This document shows, piece by piece, positions 1-11,459 of a stretch of DNA of 64,000 nt (its first letter is position 1; every line of letters begins with the position of its first letter). The DNA is from Rhizophlyctis rosea (Eukaryota; Chytridiomycota; Chytridiomycetes; Rhizophlyctidales; Rhizophlyctidaceae): positions 378,796 to 442,795 of the forward strand of contig JADGJC010000001.1 in the NCBI GenBank assembly GCA_027596075.1, read 5' to 3'. The notes beneath the pieces were generated by a model. The model worked only from the letters and a program-made list of their open reading frames with translations, did no database searches and was not told the origin of the DNA. Both the position numbers and the translations under genes were made by a program.

Positions 1-1657
1 TGTCGCCTCCCTCTGCCCGTTTGCGCGCATTGTACACCAAATACTTTGTCACTTCTCCGAGGGCGCGACCTTCCTTGCGAAAGTACACGATGAGACCGAC
101 GCCGCCTTGTTGGGCGGCGCGGATGCATTCGACGATACCGAAGATAAGGTAGGGACGGCATGTGCCTTGAGAGAAAACATCAAAGTGAGCATGTCTCATA
201 TGTGGGCGGAGAAGAGATCAGTGCGATGCGGGCGATCTATGACGTACAGATATCTGACCCGAAGACGTCACTTCCATTGCATTCGTCGTGTACGCGAAGA
301 GTCAGCTTTTTGGTGGGATCGGAGAGATATTCAGGAGGACCGAAGATGTATATCGACAAGCCTCCGATGGGCGGGAGGAAGACTTTGAGGTCGGGACGGG
401 TGATCAGTTCTGGGTACATCCCACCGGTGTCCTCACTGTGAAATAAGCATTAATTCGACGGAATCCGGAAAATGTTGTTCAACGACCGCATCTTCACTTA
501 CAACAACGCGCGTCGAAGCGTGGTTTCATCCACACCAAACCGGGAAGCAATACCCGGCAAGTACCAAACAGGCTCTACGGCGCCCTTCGTTACGGCCAAA
601 TGCCCATTCGGCAACACGATTTTCCCATCAACATCCAACGCCTTCTTTTCCACGAGACTCTCAATTTCCACAAGCTGCATGTGTGCGCGCGTAATAGCGA
701 TGGTCGGTCGGATGTCAATGCCCTTCTGAAGATCATCCGCGTACACTTCCGCTACCACATGGCCCCACGGATCAAGAGAAACGATAGTGTCAGGGTTGCC
801 CCAGGAAGGGAATGGACCAATCTTTACGACTGGTTCGGTGTTGTGCAAGTTTGGTTTGTGAGTGGGTTCGAGTTCACGGATGGCCACTGCGAGAGCTCTG
901 TAGACACTGTAGGCGCCGCCGTGTGCGCCGATGGCGTTGCGGAGCTTGATGGAGGAGGGAATGCGGGAAGCTACGACAGGACCGCGGATTTTAGGATCTG
1001 GGTGGCCCCAGTTCAGCGGTATTGGGCTGATTCCTAAATATGTTTGCAAGCATATCAATATCACCACCTTCTTCAAAAGCGTCCGTTTTTACTGTGATAA
1101 GTTTTTGACACCTACCAACTTGTCCAGGATATGTTGTTAAAATGATGCGATGGTTATACAACTGGGATCCCATTGTGATTCCCAGCGATGGTGACGAGGA
1201 GAGAATGGAGGGCGGTGGGGCTGCCATTGGAATTGGAACAGGTGCACTCTCAATTGAATCAACGTCCGAGTCAACATCCGAGTCGAAGGTGTTGGCTGAT
1301 TTGTTTACAATTGTCAACCCCCAGGCATTTTCATGAGGTGATAGTTCAACATTCTTCACTGAATGAAGTACCTGAAGAAATGACGGTAAACCCGTCTCGA
1401 GGAGTCACACCATCGGAGCCATTAGTCGTCATGGATTGACTCAACGTTGCGATTGCCGCTCCATTGCGAAGCTTTTTCAACTCCTGACGGGTTTCCTCTT
1501 GGTACGATTCAACCTGTAGCAATGATTACGGGCTATGTTTTCATTTAAATGTCATGACTAGCCTTACCTGCTGACGTAACTGTTCTTGCTCTTGTTTCAA
1601 AGAGTTCACAGCGTCCAAAATCTGCTTCAAAATGCTTGCATCGGCAGACGCGTTCAT
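1..1657 (-). CDS. URC1: Urc1, GTP cyclohydrolase II-like uracil catabolism protein (3' end cut by window edge)
   Basis: Urc1 is a GTP cyclohydrolase II homologue needed for the URC route of uracil degradation in fungi and bacteria. Exons on the minus strand are 1657-1568, 1513-1372, 1295-1116, 1033-502, 435-248 and 165-1, giving at least 432 codons. The ATG at 1657 starts a short helical leader, followed by a low-complexity Asp/Ser stretch. Next comes the GTP_CH_N-type domain (YNHRIILTTYPGQVG, then LNWGHPDPKIRGPVVASR). Then comes the cyclohydrolase core with RVHDECNGSDVFGSDICTCRP, whose three cysteines match the zinc ligands of GCH II, and VGLIVYFRKEGRALGE. The ICTCRP junction requires the donor at 247 and acceptor at 166. 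The C-terminus lies outside the window. It could also be called RibA-like, but the long N-terminal domain favours Urc1 over a riboflavin enzyme. Confidence 0.88.
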
Positions 1658-3670
1658 TTTGAAGGTTGTGCGTTGACGGTTATTGCTATGACAATCGAAA
1701 AGAAGCAAGCAGTGGAAGCGCAAATTTCGCTATTCAATACTTGTGTTGTCTCTAAGCAGTTTGTTACGGATAATTTTTCGTGGGAAGAAATTCAGCGTGG
1801 AAAGATGGGTGAGGTGGGGGTTAAAGACAGAAGGGGAAAGTGGGCCGGTGGCGAGGGTATCGAACCCCGGCTGGCTGGTCAGCAGATGCTTTGAACACTT
1901 GGTCACACGCAATTGGCGCGTGGCGCTGTGGCACAGGCATCGTGCAATCTATCGCGGTCGAATCAAACATCGGAACCCTATCGTGTGCGATGGAATTTTG
2001 ATAGTCTGATAGTAACATCCTACGAATCATGGAAAGTGTTAATAAGTGGACCTCCTTCTTCTTCTTCTTCTGTGTTTCAGTTCCCCAACAGTTCACTTTT
2101 ATCCGAAGAGTTCCAAGGAAAGCCCATTTTACAGAGTACCTGAAATGCCGCAGATTCACCTGACAGGTACTGCTAATTGATCGACTGCATCGATTCAATT
2201 CATACATACCCAGCCAGGAGAATATCAGCAATCAAATCTGCTTTTGCTATAGCTAGTGGATGGATGACTGCCGTAGGAGATTAGAAGACCTTCCGAGCTG
2301 CGGATTGAACTCACACGCACCACCCGTGAACATGTTCGCCGATAATTGATGATTACCAGTACTACGTGAACATACAAACAGCGGGGTTTGCAAGTGTGGC
2401 CTGCAGGCGGCTTCACCCATCTATACTACTTCCACGCTTACGATCATTACATATTCTTATCCATTGTCTTCAGTATATGGACCTTAGCGGGTGCGGCAAA
2501 AACGTATGATATGCTCAGGGTTTGCGCAGCCTCAATCATGGGGGATACTAAAAACGCTTATAGCACGGTTACCACTTTCGAACATTCGTACATGATTAAC
2601 TGCAAATGTCCCCCTTTTCTACAGCAATTAATACTATGGTTATGGAATTCGCAGGTTTCAACCCAAAGTAATGGCAACCGTCATCTCACCATCGTGAAAT
2701 TACCCAATCCATTCGTGATTATGCAATATTTTCACATGTCGACGGATTCGGACGGATGACATGTTGCAACTTGAAGCTTGGCAGGCACTGTGAGTGGAAG
2801 AGAAGTGAGTGGGAAAGCAAAGGCGGCCAAATGCGTTTCCCTCAGCCATGGCATGGCACGGTCACACAAATTATGATTATGCCCAAGCCACAATATATTT
2901 CCGGCCAGGGGTCTGCAATGCATGATGTCATTCATCCGATCGGTCTGATTTGTGCCTTACACACGCGCCACGAACCTGAGGGAGTCAGGGATCCCCCGAT
3001 AAAGATGGAGTGTATCCAGGCCGCTGTCTGGGGCCTGTGGGGGAATTGCGTGCCTGACACCTCCCCGCCTCCGACCTTCGCTGCTTCCTGCAACAGCGTC
3101 ATTGACTCAAGAGGTCCTCCCCTCCTTGAGCTCCCTTTCACTCCTTCGCCGCTTATTATATTGCCTGCAAACCCCGTCTCCCGCGCGATCCTCCTCCCCC
3201 GTGAGAAATCAAGTTCATCGCTAATCCCCAGCTCTTCCCTCCTTTCTCCCAACCCTGCTGCTTACTGACTTCCGACCTGCGGGGTTACGGATCCTGCATA
3301 ACCATCGGTCTCAACGGAGTTTCGCTCAAAGTTACTTCCATCCAAGGTGCGGTGTCTTTCTCACGTCATCATCCACCATGTTCATCGCGCTCATCCACAT
3401 GTTGGACTGTCATTAGTTTATAGCTTCGCGTCGAATCATCGGGTCTCAACCCATTTACATTCTATTCAGCAAAATTTTGACTAAGGTAGGCTTGAATTGC
3501 TTGTCAGCAATCTTTTTGTGAGCTGATGCTTATCATTCGGTGGTCTTTTCATCACCCTCCGCTGCGAATTTTACTGAATCGATCAAAATCATTCATGCGG
3601 TGCATACAGGAGCCGTAAACATCAAGCTTAGCTAGAAGCCCCACCAACCTCATTTTACAACCCTTGCACT
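1658..3670. other. 2 kb intergenic region without a recognisable gene
   Basis: This lies between the divergent Urc1 and GlgX genes. Open frames up to 170 codons occur (2756-3268 on +), but none shows a family motif, splice structure or protein-like composition. It should hold both promoters. The only structured signal seen is the tRNA-like box pair at 1856-1905. Confidence 0.6.
1856..1905 (-). other. tRNA-like pol III box pair (tRNA relic or TFIIIC site)
   Basis: On the minus strand GGTTCGATACC at 1866-1856 matches the pol III B-box consensus exactly. An A-box-like TGACCAAGTGT lies at 1905-1895, followed by a D/anticodon-like stretch. No acceptor stem can be folded: the bases after the T arm find no partner upstream, and the T stem has a mismatch. 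So this is not an intact tRNA. It may be a tRNA pseudogene, a SINE head or an extra TFIIIC site. Confidence 0.3.
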
Positions 3671-6100
3671 ATGCGCGTCGAAGAAGGCAAACCCTTCCCG
3701 CTCGGGGCCTCTTGGGACGGTCTTGGTGTAAATTTCGCCCTTTTTTCTGTCCACGCCACCAAGGTGGAACTATGTATATTCAACGACGACGGCACGGAGG
3801 AGCTTGAGCGGATCGAATTGCCAGAGTACACTGATGAGGTTTGGCATGGATATCTACCGGATGCCCGGCCGGGTGTCGTATATGGATATCGTGTCCACGG
3901 TCCCTATGATCCTCTGAACGGGCACCGATTCAATCCAAACAAACTTCTATTGGACCCGTACGCGAAGGCAATTGTCGGCAGCCTAAAGTGGGACCACATT
4001 CTTTTTGGTTACCAAATCGGACACCCGTAAGTGTGAGATTTTGTGTGGGGAGCCACTGTTGTGCATGCCTCTGCGGTTTTGAAGTCCAGTCAGTGCGTAG
4101 CAATGGCTGATCAAACCTCTTTTCTGAATTGTGTAGCGATGGCGACCTATCATACGATGACCGTGACAGTGCACCATATATGCCGAAATGCAGAGTCGTA
4201 GATACCGCCTACACGTGGGGAAGAGAACGGAAGCCCGAAGTCCCATGGGATAAAACCATCTTCTGTGAGCACATATCTACCTTTACGTTACCCACGATTT
4301 TCAAAACTGAACAAGTCAATGATTAGACGAAACACACGTCAAAGGATTCACCCAACGCCACCCTGCCATTCCGGAAAACCTACGCGGAACGTATGCCGCG
4401 CTTGGCCAACCAGCGATAGTCGAATATATTAAATCGTTAGGCGTCACGTCTGTCGAACTCTTACCGGTCCATTTCTTCATTGACGACAAGTATCTACTTG
4501 ATAAAGGGCTTGTAAACTATTGGGGCTACAACTCTGTTGGATTCTTTGCCCCGGATCCCCGATACTCAGCCAGTGGCAAAATCGACGAGTTCAAGGAGAT
4601 GGTGAGGAGAAGATGGATATGATCTATGTTGGGATCAATCATTGACAAAACTTTGCAAAGGTTGCTCGTCTCCATGATGCTGGCATCGAAGTCATCCTGG
4701 ACGTAGTCTACAACCACACGCCAGAAGGCAACGAGAAGGGACCGACCATCTGCTTCAAGGGTATCGACAACAAGACCTACTATAAGCTCCTTCCTGGTAA
4801 CGAGCGGTACTACATTAACGACACCGGTTGCGGAAACACCTTCGACCTGACGCACGGACGCGTCATTCAGCTCGTCACTGACAGTCTTCGTTACTGGGTG
4901 GAAGAGATGCACGTTGATGGATTTCGGTTTGATCTGGCAACCATTTTGGGACGGGAGGGTTGGGGTTTCAACGAGAACGGTGGTTTCTTGAACTCTGTTC
5001 GGCAGGACCCTGTTCTGGCGCGTGTAAAGCTCATTGCCGAGCCGTGGGATATCGGGTTGGGTGGGTACCAGGTCGGTCACTTCAGTCCGGGTTGGGCGGA
5101 ATGGAACGATCGGTTCCGTGACACGGTTCGAGAGTTCTGGAAGGGAGACTCTGGGAAGCTACCCGAACTTGCCTCACGTATGACTGCCTCCGGCGACTTG
5201 TTCAACAAATCCGGTCGCCGGCCATGGGCTTCCGTCAACTTCGTCACCGCCCACGACGGTTTCACCCTGCACGACCTGGTCTCCTACAACGAGAAACACA
5301 ACTGGGCAAACGGGGAAGACAACCGGGATGGGTCTAACGACAATGCCAGCTGGAACCATGGGCACGAAGGTGTAACGGAAGATAAGGGCGTCGTTCAACT
5401 CCGTGAACGTACCAAACGTAACTTCCTGGCGACGCTACTGTTCTCACAGGGCACACCCATGCTCCTTGCTGGCGACGAGTTTGGGCGGACGCAGGGCGGG
5501 AACAACAACACCTACTGCCAGGACAACGAGATTAACTGGTTGGACTGGGAAGGGATCACGGAGGAAGGGAAGCTGCAGGCGGAGTTTGTTCGGCGGTTAA
5601 TTGTGCTCCGTCATAAATTCCCTGTGTTGCGGAGGAACCGGTTCTTCACGGGGCAATGGAATCCTGAGTTGGGGGTGAAGGATGTGACTTGGCTTAGCCC
5701 TGCGGGCGGGGACATGCCGGAGAGTGCGTGGACGGACCCGAACTCGCGGTGTGTGGGGATCATGTTTGATGGGCGGGCGCAGGCTTCGGGTGTGAAGAAG
5801 ACTGGGACGGACGTCACGTCGCTCCTTATTGTGAACTCCTATCATGATGTAGTACGTTTCAAGTTGCCTGAAACGGTTGGGGGGACGCATTGGCAATTGT
5901 TTGTCGACACGAATCAACCTGGGTTGGTGCGGCCGGTGAAGTTTGGGTTTGGGCATTGGTACGACGTTACGGGGAGGAGTTTGTTGCTCTTTGCGTTGGG
6001 TGGGGCGGGAATAGGGGTTGTGCGAGAGGCGGAGAAGGTGTTGGAGGAATTAGGTGAAAGGCCAATTCCGATCGACGTCGCTGAGGACGACGAGCTGTAA
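3671..6100 (+). CDS. glgX: Bacterial-type glycogen debranching enzyme GlgX (GH13 isoamylase)
   Basis: This protein hydrolyses alpha-1,6 branch points of phosphorylase-limit glycogen. Exons are 3671-4026, 4137-4264, 4327-4601 and 4661-6100 (732 aa, the size of bacterial GlgX). The N-terminal CBM48-type module ([20 protein letters not shown], then [19 protein letters not shown]) is GlgX-like. The GH13 barrel follows, with DVVYNH, the nucleophile Asp in DGFRFDLA, the acid Glu in AEPWDIG and AHDGFTL, all intact. [16 protein letters not shown] and [12 protein letters not shown] are further GlgX signatures. Normal fungi use the bifunctional ~1500-aa Gdb1 instead, so this gene looks bacterial in origin. 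The three introns (59-110 bases, clean GT-AG, reading frame restored at each) show it is resident in the genome and not contamination. Cytosolic: no signal peptide is visible. Confidence 0.93.
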
Positions 6101-6162
6101 TATGACGCGGTATGGGGTCCACAATTTTCTTTGTACAATAAAATAGGGTTTTTCTGTTTTTA

Positions 6163-7699
6163 TTAACCGTCATTGTCATACGCCCATTGTTTTACGGGTG
6201 CTTTTGGTCTTGACGACCATTCTCGGAAACCTCCGTCATATAGTTTGACATTGTCTACCTTGCCGATGACTTCTAATGCTAAGTTGATGACGGCTGCACT
6301 TATTCCCATATCTGCAATGGAACAATAAGATCGACGGTTAGGACTTGAGACGCAAAGGCTAAACAACTCACTCGATACTGTCACAACGGGGCGCCTTATG
6401 TCAATGGCCCGGTAACCCAGCAGAAGCTTAAAATGTTCGGGAGGAATCAACGTATGTGTGTCCGGATCTACTAGTTCCTCGCGGGGAAAGGGTTTGGATG
6501 TGGGAATATGTCCTGGGTTATTTGTTGTCGGATCCGCATTGACTCCTTGGAATCTGTCATGATGGTTTGTTTAGCCTATTTGTTTTGGCATGTGACTAAA
6601 GGTGCTACACCCACTTTCCGAGCGGTCTGGCGTCCATGATGTTATAGTTCTCGGTGAACCCAAAGTCGATCACATGTGCCAACAAATCATTGAAATCAAC
6701 AATCATGTCTTGATTGAGTTCCGCTTTGTATACTTTTGGCTATGTGGAACGGATTGTGAGCTTGCAGAACGAAGCGGAATAATTAGATAGAACTTGTAAA
6801 TCTACAATACCTCCACCGACTGAGACTCTGACACCGTTGGTCTTCCTTCTGCAATCCACTTTGGAAGTCCCCCGTTCAATACACTGACATTCTCATGCCC
6901 AAAAGCCCGGAACATCCACCACACTCTCGGAGCTGAATAAATCCCCTGCGAATCATAGACCACAATGTGGTCGTCGTTGGTGATACCGAGTTGACCTATT
7001 GGCATGCCGTTCGATGAGATTGAGCGTCAGAGTCCAATGCATGGCTGAATTCTCACCACCAACGTATGCAGCGAATTCTTCCGATGTTGGCATCATATAT
7101 GGCATTGATTGCAGTGTATCTGTGGCAATTTCTAAATCAAAGTACCTTGCCCCCTTGGCAAAGGTCGTCCTGGTAAGCCAGTTTCCAATCACCTGTCATC
7201 TTTCATTGGTGCAACTTACAGGTATGTGCTTCTCATGATATTCGGCGGTTGCGTCTCGAATGGTTTGAGGTTTGAGCCGGACCAGCTGCCTATTCACTTC
7301 GTCCGCCTGCCATTCTCCCCACTCACTATCCTCTTCTGCTGACGTGCGAAAGACTGATATTGGCTTTTCGAACCACGAAGCGTCCAAAATCACAACTTTG
7401 TCGAGGTTTTCGGCGAGCCAGTCTGTGCCTACTAATGGGGGTGCCCTTGACCCAATTAGAGTTGAGGAGTAGGTACGAGTGATAGGGAGGGTGATGGAAT
7501 TTGAGGTGAGGTGGGACGTTGCACGGAGAGAGTAAGAGAAGGAAGGAATTGTAGAATGAACCATTGGGTGTCGACTTTGTTGTTGGGAGCTAGAAAGTGC
7601 TGGCAATTGGCGATGGGTGTGTTGCTTTCTCACATTGGTCGTTGTTCGCACGCAGGATTTTAGAAGTGAACTCGTTCTATGTGGTATTGGTCGTATCAT
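6163..7699 (-). CDS. Thiosulfate/3-mercaptopyruvate sulfurtransferase-like protein lacking the catalytic Cys
   Basis: This is a two-domain rhodanese family protein of the TUM1/MPST type. Exons on minus are 7699-7220, 7153-7057, 6995-6811, 6739-6615, 6553-6372 and 6311-6163 (405 aa). The first ~85 residues are Arg/Ser/Thr-rich with little acid, as in a mitochondrial presequence. The N-terminal rhodanese domain (VILDASWF, HIPGARYFDLEIATD, VVYDSQGIYSAPRVWWMFRAFGH, VLNGGLPKWIAEGRP) and the C-terminal domain (IMDARPLGKFQG, GHIPTSKPFP, NLALE, YDGGFREWSS) are complete. The active-site loop, normally V-T-x-C-G-x-G-V-T-A, reads VTVSNMGISAA: Ser replaces the catalytic Cys and Asn the Gly. That loop spans intron 6312-6371, and only this junction keeps the frame. 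The protein is probably inactive as a classical sulfurtransferase. Confidence 0.85.
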
Positions 7700-7976
7700 A
7701 TTGCTCCAAGTGCGGCTACCGAATCACAGTTGTTCATACACTAGCTGGACACTTTGAGAGATCTAAAATTATCTCCAAAAACTTTCGAGCTGATATTTTT
7801 GGCCCGCGTCTGAGTCACCGACGCGTCCTTGGATGTTGCTGCCTGCGCAGACATCCGTCTGGAAAATCAACTTCCTTCACTTTATTTACTGCAATATCAT
7901 CTTCACACTTTCTGCCGTTATATCGACCTCGCAGAGTTCCCGAAAACCCGAGTCAGCGTCCCTTTTCAACTGTATC

Positions 7977-9997
7977 ATGAATAGACAAGACGAGCTGACA
8001 ACATGGGTTAGCGATAAGCTGTCAATGCTGTTGGTCAGTGTCGGCTTCTCTGAACTTGTTCGCAAAGTATGCACACGTACTGACTATTTCAAAAAGGGGT
8101 TTGGGCCAGAGGAGGTGGGGCAAATGGTCCCATATCTGCTGGGCATGGCAAGTCAGGAGGAGGCTGTGGAATATCTCTCGGGGTTGCTGGGAAACGATGC
8201 GAACGCCCTTGAGTTTATCCACGAGTACTCGACCCAAAGATATCCGAAAGTTGAAATGAGAGGCTCTTGGCAACCACCGCTCAAAACCGAAGTAAGCCGA
8301 CCCTTCGTGCAACTCAAGTGACTGATCAATAACCTAAAAGACGGAGTTAACATCAAACAATCAAACAACGCAATGGAAAAATGCTCAGAACGTCTATCAA
8401 AAGTCTGAAGCAGAGGACTACTTCGTGGGAAGGTATGCATATGAGTCCTGATGCCATGACAGCATCCTTGGCCTTAAGTCGCGTCCACAGAAAGAAGAAG
8501 CCAGCTACACCACCACGATCAGAACAGCAGTATGCACCGGAACTGCAACCACAAAGCGCACCACTGGGAAGCTCCTTACTAAGTGACAAATTAAACAACA
8601 CTCCAACATCTCCCTCCACGTCAAAAGCAAAACAGAAGAAAGCAACGAAGAAGAGCCGGGCCGAAGCCGCTGCGGCTCTGGCGGAGATCGAAGGGATGGT
8701 AAAAGTGGGGAATGCACCTCCCGGATTTGGCGGCCGACTTGTATGCGAGTGTCTAGGTATTACACTTGCGTCGAAATGGAACGTGCCTGGTGTTAATTTC
8801 AGCCTTGCAGCTGCAAAGCATGGTCTAGTAACAAACTGCCTAACTTGCGGCAAGATCATTTGCCGCCTGGAGGGGGAGGGGCCATGCCCTGATTGCGGAA
8901 CGCCCGTACTTTCGAAGGGGCAGCAGATGCAAATATTTCAAGATCGTAAACGGACAAGAACGGCAAGTAATACGAAAGCACCCGATGTTGATGCGGGTCA
9001 AAGATATCGGAAAGCTGCGGGGGGAAATATGGCAGCTGTACTTGGGAGACCCAATGGCGCGGATGAAGGGCAATTCCCGATTTTGGAAAAAGAACAGCAG
9101 GCGTGGGAGAGAGCAGAGGCGCAGAAAGAAAAGCTACTAGATTTCCAGAGGAATTCGGCGGCGCGAACACGAGTACATGGTAAGTCCTACATGGAATCCG
9201 CAGAAATCATTCGGTACGTTGAGGCTGGGACAGCTGAAACTTACCATCAAACGCAGACATTTCGAGCGATTTCGATTACAACGCAGATATTTCGAATCAG
9301 TGGTTGACGGCTGAGGAAAGGGCATTGGCGACGAGAAAGGCGCAAGAGCAACGGAAAGCGGAGGAGGAGCAAAAGCGACGACGGGTGATTTCGATTGACC
9401 TTGTCAATAAACGAGTTGTCGATGCAACTCCTCGTAATATTGCGAAACCGAAAAAGGAAGAAGGTTGGAAACCAAGTTCATATCAATTCTGTAATAGTCT
9501 TCATACTGATGCCATCTTACCAGTAGCAACACCACGTCCTCCATCTCCTCCAGCAGACCCGCGATCAACGGGTCAATTCCGCAACCCCTATCTTAACACA
9601 CCAGCACCACAGTATGTGCCAGTATCACTCAAAAAGGACGATACCAGAAGCAAAAGCACTCTGCAACAAAAGAAGAAGATGGCCGCGGATGCGGAAAAGC
9701 AAAAACAGTCAAATGCACAGCGAGAGGCCGTGAAGGAGAATGTGGTCAAACAACAGCCCGCAGTGAACAAGAACTCACGGTAAGTGCAATAAATACTTTT
9801 CATGCGGAGAAAAGCGTGCTTACATTGGCTTCACAAACAGCGAACGGAGAGCTCTGCGGCGTCTACAGACAGATTACGCGGACGACATCGTGCTGAGTGG
9901 GAAAGGCAGCGCCATTCGAGGACCTGGAGATTTTGAGTTTGATGAGTACGGCGCAGAAGGTGGTGGCGGGTATGGAGACGAGCCGGAGTGCGGCTGA
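7977..9997 (+). CDS. TRIP4: Activating signal cointegrator 1 / TRIP4 (Rqt4) homologue
   Basis: TRIP4 (yeast Rqt4) is a subunit of the ASC-1/RQT complex that splits collided ribosomes. Exons are 7977-8291, 8341-8432, 8491-9179, 9257-9779 and 9841-9997 (591 aa). The N-terminus is a helical domain (GFGPEEVGQMVPYLLGMAS). The C2HC5-type zinc finger follows: CECLG, HGLVTNCLTCGKIICRLEGEGPCPDCG. Then come a basic linker and the conserved block DFDYNADISNQWLTAEERA. The tail is Lys/Gln-rich and ends in an acidic Gly-rich segment. The C-terminal ASCH domain of animal TRIP4 is not present, as in fungal Rqt4. It is divergent to the sulfurtransferase gene, with 277 bases between the start codons. A run at 8066-8097 could be a very short intron; I kept it as coding because the frame is open. 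Confidence 0.87.
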
Positions 9998-10182
9998 ATT
10001 GTCCAGCACAGTGTACATATATTCGTAAATCGTACAAAATAAGACTGGCAATTTTGGAGCAGCAAAGCCCAATATGAAGTACTACAATCTTGTTAATACC
10101 TATCGCTACATATACAGCATATACTCCTGCTATGATACATATATTCCTACAGCATTGCGTCACTCAATGAGCATTCGAATGA

Positions 10183-11226
10183 TTAGAATCCCACGGGAGG
10201 TGATGGAGGTCTCATATTGACCTCGGACGAGACATCATCCACATCACTGTCTCTCTCACTCCCACCCTCTACATCTGTCCAACTATCGCTCAGCAATGAC
10301 GCCGTGTCCTCTGATGGTATGGATTGCATAGTGTCGCTGGTAGGCGATGTGATGTTGGGAACGTGAGAGTTGGCCGACGATTGAGGAGCAGTTATGATAT
10401 GTGGGACCTCAAGTTGTGTCAGGCTTGATGGCATGGCAGAGTAATCCTGATTGCTTGCTTGTACACCGCGCTCCTCGTGGCTTTCACCTTCCGATGGATG
10501 GATGATGCTTGCGTCACTGATGCTGGAAGTTCCGTAGTCGCTCTGAACGTCTGACTGGCGCGATTCGGAGCGTGGGGAGAGGGAGGTGGCGACGGATGAT
10601 GTTGTTGGGATGACGAGAGGAGCAGGCGCGGCCAAGTGGGAGGAGGACGATACTGTCGATTTTTGCGCGGCGGTTTCGAGAGACTGCATGAGGAGTTTGG
10701 ATTCTGAAAGAGGTTCTGGAGAAGGTGTGCGCTCGTCCAAGCCGGCGGGTGGTGGTGTTTGGCGGAGCGAGTAGGAAGGAGGGGAGGTGGGACCGCCGGG
10801 AACGGTTGAGGCGAGCTGAATGTTTTGCAATTGCTCCTCTACCCAGCCAAGTTCCGCCAAATCTTTCTGCAATTGTGCCCGACGAACTGCGAGTTCTGCT
10901 TCATCCCTGACTACGGGCTCGTCAACCGTTCCCCCAACCTCGTCAGTGTTGTGCCCATCAGCGTTCTTCCGCCGTTTCAGTTCCATATCGTCCGCGACGA
11001 CCTTGACATTCTTACTCGCCCGAACCTCGTCCCGGCTTTCCGAGCGCCTTTCGTCATCACTATCTTCCCACCTTCGTTCCCGTCGTGCCGACCCCTCACG
11101 GTCGCCGTCTTGCCCATAATCCTGTTGGCCGTGCCACTGTTGTATGACGTGATAAGCCACATAAAGGATTGCGACCACAGCGCTGAAACCAATAGCCGCA
11201 CGGAGGAAAGGCATAGCTTTTCGCAA
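10183..11226 (-). CDS. Unknown single-pass membrane protein with acidic disordered tail
   Basis: Uninterrupted 347-codon frame with no intron. I do not recognise the family. Residues ~8-27 (AAIGFSAVVAILYVAYHVI) form one membrane helix directly after a basic start, so a signal anchor is likely. It is followed by a charged Arg/Asp/Glu region. A short coiled-coil (residues ~108-140, AELAVRRAQLQKDLAELGW) precedes a long Ser/Thr/Pro-rich disordered tail ending in an acidic stretch. Codon-third-position bias and the organised N-terminus argue for a real gene. The start could instead be the Met four codons in (MPFLRA). Confidence 0.6.
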   Translation of the reverse strand: MRKAMPFLRAAIGFSAVVAILYVAYHVIQQWHGQQDYGQDGDREGSARRERRWEDSDDERRSESRDEVRASKNVKVVADDMELKRRKNADGHNTDEVGGTVDEPVVRDEAELAVRRAQLQKDLAELGWVEEQLQNIQLASTVPGGPTSPPSYSLRQTPPPAGLDERTPSPEPLSESKLLMQSLETAAQKSTVSSSSHLAAPAPLVIPTTSSVATSLSPRSESRQSDVQSDYGTSSISDASIIHPSEGESHEERGVQASNQDYSAMPSSLTQLEVPHIITAPQSSANSHVPNITSPTSDTMQSIPSEDTASLLSDSWTDVEGGSERDSDVDDVSSEVNMRPPSPPVGF

Positions 11227-11379
11227 ACAAGTCTATGAGAAAGGACTTACAAGAGCAAGGAGGTGCTAAAGTCGCGTGTTTTGCAACTGATGCAGTGGAA
11301 GGGTGGGAGAGACAGAAGGATCAGGATTCAGGAGTTCCCGCGATTTGCGACCTGATTTCCCCCATGCGGCGTGTTTGGG

Positions 11380-11459
11380 TGGCTCAGTGGCTGTCCCATG
11401 CGTTTTTGGCGACGCCACCCGCGGATTCCAGGCCAGGGGCAGGGTGCAGGTTGCAAGCC
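11380..11459 (+). other. tRNA-like A-box and B-box pair, possible tRNA-derived SINE head
   Basis: TGGCTCAGTGG at 11380-11390 is an exact match to the pol III A-box consensus. GGTTGCAAGCC at 11449-11459 is B-box-like with a substitution at the invariant C. Their 58-base spacing is usable by TFIIIC. The flanks do not form an acceptor stem, so it is not a functional tRNA. No target-site duplication or A-rich tail is obvious. Confidence 0.25.

Noticed and set aside
2756..3268. 170-codon + frame upstream of GlgX
   Set aside because: No family motif, no splice context, Pro/Ser-rich end typical of promoter DNA; overlaps another minus frame equally long in part.
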